Positions 1 to 5,092 of a stretch of 5,092 nt of DNA are shown in pieces (position 1 is the stretch's first letter; each line of letters opens with the position of its first letter). The DNA lies in assembly GCA_965544035.1 (NCBI GenBank), contig CBEULR010000031.1, forward strand, positions 1-5,092, in the 5' to 3' direction. The notes beneath the pieces are model-generated. The model saw nothing but the letters and a program-made list of their open reading frames with translations, ran no database searches and was not told the origin of the DNA. The stretch comes from CBEULR01 sp965544035. Its GTDB lineage: Bacteria > Bacillota > Desulfotomaculia > Desulfotomaculales > Desulforudaceae. The position numbers were made by a program, and so were the translations under genes.

Positions 1-1
1 A

Positions 2-50
2 TTGGGTTATATGTTATACCCTAAATTGGACCCTTTTTGGGGTCGAATCA
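2..50. repeat. Left arm of 49-bp perfect inverted repeat
   Basis: These 49 bases are the exact reverse complement of positions 5044-5092. The match ends at 50/5044: base 51 (G) does not pair with base 5043 (G). On the outer side it is cut off by the window edge, so the true repeat may be longer. The arm contains a small hairpin, GACCC/GGGTC around a TTTTTG loop (about 29-44), and a weaker GGGT/ACCC pair further out. The likely reading is the end of a dispersed repeat or insertion sequence present in two opposite copies. I do not recognise the family and no transposase gene is present in the window. Confidence 0.9.
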
Positions 51-67
51 GTAGTAAGTTTCCCGCA

Positions 68-96
68 TTGAACCGTCCGTATCGAGACAGATTAAT
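68..96 (+). promoter_or_regulatory. Possible sigma-A-type promoter for glgP
   Basis: TTGAAC (68-73) and ATTAAT (91-96) are separated by 17 bases, the optimal spacing for a housekeeping sigma factor. Each hexamer matches the consensus at only four of six positions. It lies between the left repeat arm and the glgP ribosome binding site, where a promoter would be expected. No operator or riboswitch is visible. Transcription could instead enter from beyond the repeat. Confidence 0.3.
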
Positions 97-113
97 GAAT
101 ACGTAAGTGAATT

Positions 114-122
114 GGGAGGAGG
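114..122 (+). promoter_or_regulatory. Ribosome binding site of glgP; decides the TTG start
   Basis: GGGAGGAGG is a near-perfect Shine-Dalgarno sequence that ends six bases before TTG at 129. This favours the TTG over the first in-frame ATG at codon 10, which would lie too far from it and would remove part of the conserved N-terminus. Confidence 0.85.
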
Positions 123-128
123 ACGCCC

Positions 129-2672
129 TTGATCTGCTTTAACAAGATATCGGTGATGCCGGTATTGCCCAAACGCATAGAGCGGTTATCCGAGCTTGCT
201 TACAACATGTGGTTCAGCTGGAATCCGGACGCACAGGATTTGTTCAGCCGGATCAACCGCCGCCTGTGGAATGCGGTTCAGCATAATCCTGTAAAGTTCT
301 TGCTGAATGTTCCTTCCGACGAATTGAACAGGGCAGCCGCCGATCCGAATTATCAGGCGGCGTACGATCGGCTTCTTAAGCGTTACGACAATTACATGCA
401 GCGCAAGAGCTGGTACGAAACCCACTTCCCGGATGCCGCCGACCGCCGGGTGGCCTATTTCTCGGCGGAGTTCGGGGTGCACGAGTCCCACCCGGTGTAC
501 TCCGGCGGGCTGGGCGTATTAGCCGGAGACCATTGCAAAGCGGCCAGCGACCGCGGGATACCGTTTGTGGGTATCGGGCTCCTCTACCGGCACGGCTATT
601 TTGACCAGCGCATCAACCGTGAGGGCTGGCAGATACCTCATTACCCGGAGCTCAATTTCAGGGAACTTCCCCTGCTCGCCGTACAGGACGCGAGCGGCAA
701 GGAATTGTATGTCGATGTCGAACTGCCGGGCGGTGTGGTGCGCGTGCAGATCTGGAAGATGCAGGTGGGGCGGGTGGCCATTTACCTCTTGGATACCGAT
801 ATTACCGAAAATCCGCGAGAATTCTGCCGCCTGACCGGGCAGCTGTACGGGGGAGACTGCGACACCCGCATCGGCCAGGAGATCCTGCTTGGAATCGGTG
901 GCGTCAGGGCCCTGAGGGCGATGGGCATCCACCCCGATGTGTGGCACATCAACGAAGGGCACGCTGCCTTCTCAGGAATCGAGCGGGTCCGTGAATTTGT
1001 ACACCAGGGGTATTCGGTGAACGCCGCCATCGAAGCTGTAAGGGCGACTACAATCTTCACCACCCATACACCGGTTCCGGCCGGACACGACGTGTTCACC
1101 ACCGATCAGATTCACCATTATTTCTCCCGGTATTATCCCGAATTAAACATGTCGCGCGACGAGTTCATTGAACTGGGCTGGGATCCCGAACGGCAGGGCT
1201 TCAACATGACCGTGCTGGCCATGCGTCTGGCCGGTTACGTGAACGGGGTCAGTCAGCTGCACGGGGAAGTCACCAGGCGGATGTTCTGCTGGATGTACCC
1301 GGGAGTTCCGGTGGACGAGGTGCCGATCGGCGCGGTGACAAACGGTATCCATACCACTACCTGGGTGGCGCCCCCAATCCGGAATCTGTTTGTGCAGCAT
1401 ATGGGAACCGATTGGGATGAGCACATCGCCGATCCGGAACAGTGGCGGGCGATTGATTCCATTCCGGACAAGGTGCTGTGGGACACCCACCAGCAGTTAA
1501 AAGAAGAGATGATTGAGCGAGTGCGGGAACGGATCATGGAGCAGCGCCGGCGCAACGGTGAACTGCTGCCCTATATCCAGGAAGCGGCGCATTACCTGAA
1601 TCCAAAGGCCCTGACGATCGGTTTCGCCCGCCGTTTCGCCACCTATAAGCGGGCCACTCTGTTCCTGCGTGACCGTGAACGCCTGGCCCGACTGGTGAAC
1701 GACCCGGAGCGGCCGATTCAGTTCTTGTTTGCGGGCAAGGCCCATCCCCGCGACCGGCAGGGTCAGGAATTGATCAAGGAACTGCATGAATTGACCCGTG
1801 ATGAGCAGTTCAAAGGGAAGATCCTGTTTATCGAAGGGTACGACATGGCCCTCGCCCGTCTGCTCCTTCACGGCTGCGACGTCTGGCTCAACAACCCGCG
1901 CCGGCCTTATGAGGCGAGCGGAACCAGCGGGATGAAGGCTGCCCTGAACGGGGTGCTGAATTTCAGTGTCCAGGACGGCTGGTGGCCGGAGGGATACAAC
2001 GGGGAGAACGGGTTTATCATTGGAGAGGCTAAGGACTATCAGGACTGGGGTGTGCAGGATGCCGATGACGCCCACTCCTTATACGCCACCTTGGAGGACC
2101 GGGTTATCCCGGCCTATTTCAACCGGGAGAACGGTGTGCCCACGGAGTGGGTGAAGATGATGAAGGCCTCGATTAGGACGATTGCGCCCCGCTTCAGCAC
2201 CGAACGTATGGTGACCGAGTACGTTGAACGGTACTATCTGCCGACCGGAACCAGGGGACGGGGCTTTACCGCCGACAACGGAAAGACAGCCGAACAGGTA
2301 CAGGCCTTCAAGAGTTTTATCCGCGAGCACTGGTCCAAGGTGGCCTTCACTTCGGTCCGCACCCTGAACGATACTCATAATCTTCGGGCCGGCGATCAGC
2401 TGGAGTTTGATGTGGTCGTTTACTTGGAGAAGATTCCGTACCGTGATGTTCAGGTCGAAGTAGTCTACGGCAGGCCGTTTGACAACGGGATCACCGATCC
2501 GCAGGTGGTGGCTCTGAAGTTTATCGAACAGCCGGCCGACGGTTCATACCGGTTCGGCGGCAAGCTTACCCTGCCCCAGGGAACCTTCGGGTACGGCGTA
2601 CGCGTGCGGCCGGTGCATCCCGAGTTCGCGCAGGATTTTGAAATGCCCCAGGTCACCTGGGCGAGATTCTAA
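129..2672 (+). CDS. glgP: Alpha-glucan phosphorylase (GT35, long DUF3417-containing type)
   Basis: This enzyme uses phosphate to cleave terminal alpha-1,4-linked glucose from glycogen, starch or maltodextrin, releasing glucose 1-phosphate in the cytoplasm with pyridoxal phosphate as cofactor. The 847-residue length fits the roughly 850-residue alpha-glucan phosphorylase subfamily. Residues about 12-115 form the DUF3417 region (LAYNMWFSWNPDAQ is typical). The phosphorylase core follows: YSGGLGVLAGDH (124-135), HINEGH (273-278), the phosphate-binding stretch RRFATYKR (501-508), GKAHP (536-540) and EASGTSGMKAALNG, in which Lys603 is the expected cofactor lysine. A tail from about residue 755 looks beta-rich. 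No key motif is missing and the frame is intact. The TTG start is set by the strong upstream ribosome binding site. No other glycogen gene lies in the window, so its usual partners must be elsewhere. Substrate preference cannot be read from the sequence. Confidence 0.95.
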   Translation: MICFNKISVMPVLPKRIERLSELAYNMWFSWNPDAQDLFSRINRRLWNAVQHNPVKFLLNVPSDELNRAAADPNYQAAYDRLLKRYDNYMQRKSWYETHFPDAADRRVAYFSAEFGVHESHPVYSGGLGVLAGDHCKAASDRGIPFVGIGLLYRHGYFDQRINREGWQIPHYPELNFRELPLLAVQDASGKELYVDVELPGGVVRVQIWKMQVGRVAIYLLDTDITENPREFCRLTGQLYGGDCDTRIGQEILLGIGGVRALRAMGIHPDVWHINEGHAAFSGIERVREFVHQGYSVNAAIEAVRATTIFTTHTPVPAGHDVFTTDQIHHYFSRYYPELNMSRDEFIELGWDPERQGFNMTVLAMRLAGYVNGVSQLHGEVTRRMFCWMYPGVPVDEVPIGAVTNGIHTTTWVAPPIRNLFVQHMGTDWDEHIADPEQWRAIDSIPDKVLWDTHQQLKEEMIERVRERIMEQRRRNGELLPYIQEAAHYLNPKALTIGFARRFATYKRATLFLRDRERLARLVNDPERPIQFLFAGKAHPRDRQGQELIKELHELTRDEQFKGKILFIEGYDMALARLLLHGCDVWLNNPRRPYEASGTSGMKAALNGVLNFSVQDGWWPEGYNGENGFIIGEAKDYQDWGVQDADDAHSLYATLEDRVIPAYFNRENGVPTEWVKMMKASIRTIAPRFSTERMVTEYVERYYLPTGTRGRGFTADNGKTAEQVQAFKSFIREHWSKVAFTSVRTLNDTHNLRAGDQLEFDVVVYLEKIPYRDVQVEVVYGRPFDNGITDPQVVALKFIEQPADGSYRFGGKLTLPQGTFGYGVRVRPVHPEFAQDFEMPQVTWARF

Positions 2673-2674
2673 AG

Positions 2675-2836
2675 AGTATCCAGCATCCAGTAGAGGTGGA
2701 AAACAGAGTCTGGGTGGTGTCATCCGGGTTTACCCCGATCCACTTGTGCCCGGACTCAATTGTTTCGAAGGATTTTGGTTTGTTTAGCAGGATAGCTGTG
2801 CTCAGGGATTACCGGAACAAACAGTTGGGAGTATAG
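2675..2836 (+). pseudogene. Possible decayed GNAT-type acetyltransferase fragment
   Basis: One frame stays open for 53 codons after glgP and ends at TAG 2834-2836. Its last part reads SRIAVLRDYRNKQLG, which resembles the acetyl-CoA binding motif A of GNAT acetyltransferases (typically R-x-AV-x-x-x-YR-x-K-G-x-G), with Gln in place of the first Gly. In another frame, 2830-2895 gives SIDQKCVASRF followed by HGHVCVGNP, which could be the following helix and strand after a frameshift. There is no convincing start or ribosome binding site, and the N-terminal half and the end of the domain are missing. This is recognition by eye of a short motif. It overlaps the nested inverted repeat, so the resemblance may be accidental. 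Confidence 0.3.
2706..2757 (+). terminator. Possible terminator downstream of glgP
   Basis: GAGTCTGGG (2706-2714) pairs with CCCGGACTC (2749-2757) over nine base pairs including one G-U wobble, 33 bases after the glgP stop. The enclosed 34 bases contain a small GGG/CCC hairpin, and the 3' side continues AATTGTTT. The loop is longer than in a classical intrinsic terminator and the T-run is imperfect. The left part of the nested inverted repeat lies within it. Confidence 0.35.
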
Positions 2837-2983
2837 ATCAAAAATGCGTAGCGAGCAGATTCCGCTGCCACGGACATGTTTGTGTAGGTAATCCCTAATA
2901 AGTGCAGCAGCAGTAGAATTGCCTCTTCGCTAAGAATGGTGCCCGAATCGCACGAGTCGACCGGAGGTAAACCCGGATGACAC
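2717..2983. mobile_element. 267-bp nested inverted repeat, MITE-like
   Basis: The ends are an 18-bp perfect inverted repeat: GTGTCATCCGGGTTTACC at 2717-2734 against its reverse complement at 2966-2983. Two more pairs fall on the same symmetry axis (paired coordinates sum to 5700): AGGGATTACC at 2804-2813 with 2887-2896, and ACAAACA at 2817-2823 with 2877-2883. The 69 bases between the outer and inner blocks are not complementary beyond chance at this register, although CACTTGTGC and GACTCGTGC align with a one-base shift. The layout suits a non-autonomous mobile element or a symmetrical protein-binding region. No clear target-site duplication flanks it and no transposase is present. The inverted-repeat structure is certain; its mobile nature is inference. 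Confidence 0.5.
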
Positions 2984-3033
2984 TGGTACATAAAAGCATG
3001 CGTACCCAGTAGGATTTGTATTCCTTTTCTCCC

Positions 3034-3081
3034 GAATACTGACTCCTGACTCCCGTGTTTGAATAAGTGTCCTGACCCCTC
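3034..3081. repeat. Cluster of short CTGAC-type direct repeats
   Basis: CTGACTC (3039-3045), CTGACTCC (3046-3053) and CTGACCCC (3072-3079) recur within 41 bases. Each group follows a GAATA (3034 and 3061), giving two imperfect copies of a unit spaced 27 bases apart. The function is unknown; it may be a remnant of a dispersed intergenic repeat. Confidence 0.4.
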
Positions 3082-3173
3082 ATTTAAACACAGGCGGATC
3101 AGGAAGCATTTGCCGGCACAGGGCTCTCGGTGTTATTCTGTGAAGGGACATCCTTTTTCTCTATAGAATTCGG

Positions 3174-3180
3174 AAGGAGA
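3174..3180 (+). promoter_or_regulatory. Ribosome binding site of spo0B-like gene
   Basis: AAGGAGA lies 13 bases before ATG 3194, longer than the usual 5-10. No better in-frame start sits closer. An identical GAATTC hexamer flanks the site on each side (3166-3171 and 3198-3203) and could pair weakly around it. A promoter upstream is not clear: TAGAAT at 3164-3169 resembles a -10 box but has no matching -35 box. Confidence 0.55.
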
Positions 3181-3193
3181 AACGGAAAACGCC

Positions 3194-3757
3194 ATGGGAA
3201 TTCGCCGGGAACTGGTCAAATTCATCGACATATACGGCCATGATTTCTTGAATCATCTTCAGGTTATCTCCGGGATGGCGCAACTCAATAATCCGGAGCG
3301 CATTCGGGGATATGTGCTGGAAGTCACCGGACAGATTCGGGAGATAAACCGGATCACGAAAGTGGAAAATGCGACGGTTGCCGCCCTGCTGCTGATTTTT
3401 CGCCGCCGGGCGGGGCACTATGGGGTTCCGGTTCTGATTACGGTGAAAAGCCCGCTGACCGAATGCGCGGTTTCAGAGGAAAGGCTGGAAGCGGTCCTGG
3501 AGCCGGCATTCAGCCGGCTGGCCGAGGTGATCCTGCCCGCGCTGGAGGGATCGGGGGAGACAGTCGAGCTGGAGCTGGCCGAGACCGAGGACGGATACAC
3601 GATTGGTTTTCAGTTCCCGGTCGAACCGGGCGAATCAATTAATGGACTGAATGAGACCGTCGCCGGTATCGACGGGGCGATGCGGAAGATCGGCGGCGGT
3701 AGCGCTTTTGAGGTGAGGGGCGGCGATGCCCGTCTCGTTATAACGCTGCCCCGGTAG
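3194..3757 (+). CDS. spo0B: Spo0B-like sporulation initiation phosphotransferase
   Basis: In the Bacillus phosphorelay, Spo0B takes a phosphoryl group from Spo0F onto a histidine and passes it to Spo0A, the master regulator of sporulation; it acts as a cytoplasmic dimer. This 187-residue protein (Bacillus Spo0B is about 190) begins with the Spo0B-type alpha-helical hairpin. GHDFLNHLQVISGMAQL (residues 15-31) matches the family pattern of His-Asp-x-x-N-x-Leu-Gln, and His16 is the predicted phosphorylated residue. The C-terminal half, from about residue 80, resembles a degenerate kinase fold with no recognisable N, G1 or G2 ATP-binding boxes, as expected for a phosphotransferase rather than a kinase. 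No signal peptide or membrane segment is seen. Its position 14 bases before obg is the strongest contextual support. Overall sequence similarity in this family is low, so a related SpoOB-domain protein with another role remains possible. Confidence 0.8.
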   Translation: MGIRRELVKFIDIYGHDFLNHLQVISGMAQLNNPERIRGYVLEVTGQIREINRITKVENATVAALLLIFRRRAGHYGVPVLITVKSPLTECAVSEERLEAVLEPAFSRLAEVILPALEGSGETVELELAETEDGYTIGFQFPVEPGESINGLNETVAGIDGAMRKIGGGSAFEVRGGDARLVITLPR

Positions 3758-3761
3758 GAGG
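3756..3761 (+). promoter_or_regulatory. Ribosome binding site of obg; decides the TTG start
   Basis: AGGAGG overlaps the last two bases of the spo0B stop codon TAG (3755-3757) and lies ten bases before TTG 3772. The start gives the conserved Obg N-terminus MFYDYAKINVKAGDGGNG. The arrangement implies translational linkage of the two genes. Confidence 0.85.
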
Positions 3762-3771
3762 CATAGCAGAA

Positions 3772-5043
3772 TTGTTTTACGATTATGCGAAGATCAATGT
3801 CAAGGCGGGAGACGGCGGTAACGGATGCGTGGCCTTCAGGCGGGAAAAGTATGTGCCCTTCGGTGGTCCTTCCGGCGGCGACGGCGGTCGGGGCGGGAGC
3901 ATCATTTTCGAAGCCGACGAGGGACTGCGCACACTGGTTGACTTCCGCTATAAGCGGCACTACAAGGCCGAGCGGGGACAGCACGGTATGGGTAAAACAA
4001 TGCACGGAAAGAGCGGTGAGGACACGATTGTCCGGGTGCCGGTGGGCACACAGGTGCGCCACGCCGAGACGGGGCGCCTCATCGCCGACCTCGTCCGGCA
4101 CGGTCAGAAGGCCGTTGTGGCCCGCGGGGGTCGCGGCGGGCGCGGGAATGCCCGGTTCGCCACCCCGAAGCACAAGGCCCCCCGGTTTGCCGAAAAGGGG
4201 GAACCGGGTGAGGAACTGTGGGTCGAACTGGAGCTGAAGCTTCTGGCCGATGTGGGGCTGGTAGGATTCCCGAACGCCGGGAAGTCCACACTGATCTCGA
4301 GAATCTCGGCCGCAAGGCCGAAAATAGCAGACTATCCCTTCACCACCATTCAGCCCAATCTGGGCGTGGTGCGGCTGGACGAGGGGGTTTCGTTCGTCGT
4401 GGCCGACATCCCGGGGCTGATTGAGGGCGCCCATGACGGTGTGGGTCTCGGCCACCGTTTCCTGAGGCACGTGGAGAGAACCCGTCTCCTCATTCACGTG
4501 GTGGACACGGCCGGTTCCGAGGGGAGGGATCCCCTTAACGACTTTGCCGTGATCAACAGGGAACTGGAGCAGTATGATCCGGAGTTGGCTGCCCGTCATC
4601 AGATCATCGCCGCGAACAAAACCGATCTGCCCGAGGCGGCCGCAAACCTGGCACGGATGCGGGAGGCACTCGAACCCCGGTACGAAATTTTCCCGATCTC
4701 GGCTTTGACCGGAGAAGGGATTCCCGCGCTGTTGTACCGGACGGCTGAACTACTGAAGACCCTGCCGCCACCGAAGGTGTGGGAACCGGAACCGATCGCG
4801 GAGGATGATGAGTTCGCACCGCCGTTTACCGTGGAGGCCGTAAATGATTACTATGTGGTGCGCAGTAAAGACGTCGAGCGCGTGGTGGCGATGACCGATC
4901 TGGAAAACCCGGAGGCTGTCTTCCGCCTGCAGCAGACGTTGCAGAAGATGGGGCTGGAGGACGCCCTGCGTGCGGAGGGGATTAGGGAAGGGGATACGGT
5001 CGTCATCGGGGATTTTGAGTTTGAATATCGGGAATCAGAGTAG
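3772..5043 (+). CDS. obg: GTPase Obg (ribosome assembly, stress and sporulation)
   Basis: Obg is an essential GTPase that acts in late assembly of the 50S ribosomal subunit and in the stress response; in Bacillus it is also required for sporulation. The 423-residue protein has all three domains: the glycine-rich Obg fold (about 1-158, with AGDGGNGCVAFRREKYVPFGG near its start), the G domain, and the C-terminal OCT domain (about 342-421). G motifs are complete: G1 GFPNAGKST (165-173), switch I DYPFTTIQPNLG (from 187), G3 DIPGLIEG (212-219), G4 NKTD (282-285) and G5 SAL (310-312). Length is normal (Bacillus Obg is 428). It starts with TTG and is probably co-transcribed and translationally coupled with the spo0B-like gene. 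The stop codon touches the right repeat arm directly, so no gene-specific terminator lies in the window. Confidence 0.97.
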   Translation: MFYDYAKINVKAGDGGNGCVAFRREKYVPFGGPSGGDGGRGGSIIFEADEGLRTLVDFRYKRHYKAERGQHGMGKTMHGKSGEDTIVRVPVGTQVRHAETGRLIADLVRHGQKAVVARGGRGGRGNARFATPKHKAPRFAEKGEPGEELWVELELKLLADVGLVGFPNAGKSTLISRISAARPKIADYPFTTIQPNLGVVRLDEGVSFVVADIPGLIEGAHDGVGLGHRFLRHVERTRLLIHVVDTAGSEGRDPLNDFAVINRELEQYDPELAARHQIIAANKTDLPEAAANLARMREALEPRYEIFPISALTGEGIPALLYRTAELLKTLPPPKVWEPEPIAEDDEFAPPFTVEAVNDYYVVRSKDVERVVAMTDLENPEAVFRLQQTLQKMGLEDALRAEGIREGDTVVIGDFEFEYRESE

Positions 5044-5092
5044 TGATTCGACCCCAAAAAGGGTCCAATTTAGGGTATAACATATAACCCAA
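5044..5092. repeat. Right arm of 49-bp perfect inverted repeat
   Basis: This is the exact reverse complement of positions 2-50 and runs to the last base of the window. It starts at the base after the obg stop codon. It contains GACCC (5050-5054) and GGGTC (5061-5065) around a CAAAAA loop, followed by CAATTT. This could act as a weak terminator for the spo0B-obg operon, though the stem is only five base pairs and there is no good T-run. Confidence 0.9.

Larger units (their letters stand above)
2673..3193. other. 521-bp intergenic stretch without an intact gene
   Basis: No open frame here has both a convincing ribosome binding site and recognisable full-length protein content. The stretch holds a possible terminator just after glgP, a 267-bp nested inverted repeat, a possible decayed acetyltransferase fragment, CTGAC-type short repeats, and the spo0B leader. 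Base composition is visibly more AT-rich than in the flanking genes. In Bacillus, rplU, ysxB and rpmA lie upstream of spo0B-obg; none of them, nor any remnant, is seen here. The content suggests accumulated insertion debris. Confidence 0.7.

Noticed and set aside
2647..2661. 15-bp palindrome CCCAGGTCACCTGGG at the end of glgP
   Set aside because: It encodes the last residues of the phosphorylase and has no loop or T-run suitable for a terminator; probably coincidental, although an operator cannot be excluded.
2711..2745. GGGTGG followed by an ATCCGGG stretch, recalling a T-box leader
   Set aside because: The conserved T-box core is not present, no specifier stem is visible, and no amino-acid gene follows.
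2809..2991. Minus-strand 60-codon frame with a leucine-rich run (LLLLHLLG)
   Set aside because: It has no clear ribosome binding site and lies within the nested inverted repeat; its hydrophobic run comes from a CAG/CTG-rich stretch. Nothing supports expression.
3166..3204. GAATTC twice plus CCATGG around the spo0B start, resembling a cloning-vector linker
   Set aside because: The sites fall in a natural ribosome binding region and in codons of a normal N-terminus; no vector sequence surrounds them.
3610..4599. A 329-codon open frame on the minus strand
   Set aside because: It lies antisense to the well-conserved spo0B-like and obg genes, has no recognisable domain, and is the kind of long shadow frame expected in GC-rich coding DNA.
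1..5092. The window as a complete composite transposon carrying glgP, spo0B and obg
   Set aside because: It contains no transposase and includes an essential housekeeping gene in its normal operon with spo0B. A contig ending in two copies of a repeat explains the data more simply.

Overview
The window looks like chromosomal DNA from a GC-rich, endospore-forming member of the Bacillota. The main clue is a gene pair in the order spo0B-like then obg, which is the arrangement known from Bacillus and from spore-forming Peptococcaceae/Desulfotomaculum-type Clostridia. Strong AGGAGG-type ribosome binding sites and two TTG start codons fit this. The narrower placement (Desulfotomaculum/Pelotomaculum-like) is inference and was not tested.

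Layout: (1) Positions 2-50 are one arm of a 49-bp perfect inverted repeat whose other arm is 5044-5092, at the opposite edge of the window. (2) Positions 51-128 are a short leader with a possible promoter and a strong ribosome binding site. (3) Positions 129-2672 encode a complete GT35 alpha-glucan phosphorylase of the long, DUF3417-containing type. (4) Positions 2673-3193 are a 521-bp stretch with no intact gene. It holds a possible terminator, a 267-bp nested inverted repeat that resembles a miniature mobile element, a possible decayed acetyltransferase fragment, and a cluster of short CTGAC repeats. (5) Positions 3194-3757 encode a Spo0B-like phosphotransferase. (6) Positions 3772-5043 encode the complete essential GTPase Obg; its ribosome binding site overlaps the spo0B stop codon, so the two genes form a tight operon. 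The second repeat arm begins at the base after the obg stop.

The phosphorylase releases glucose 1-phosphate from stored glycogen or maltodextrin. Spo0B relays phosphate towards Spo0A, and Obg is a ribosome-assembly and stress GTPase that in Bacillus is also needed for sporulation. The glycogen gene has no known direct functional tie to the other two. The debris between them suggests they were brought together by rearrangement or insertion.

The genes themselves are ordinary. The unusual content is the repeat structure: identical inverted sequences at both window ends (probably two copies of a dispersed element at which an assembly contig stopped) and the symmetrical 267-bp element in the intergenic region. 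I see no evidence for a new multi-gene system.
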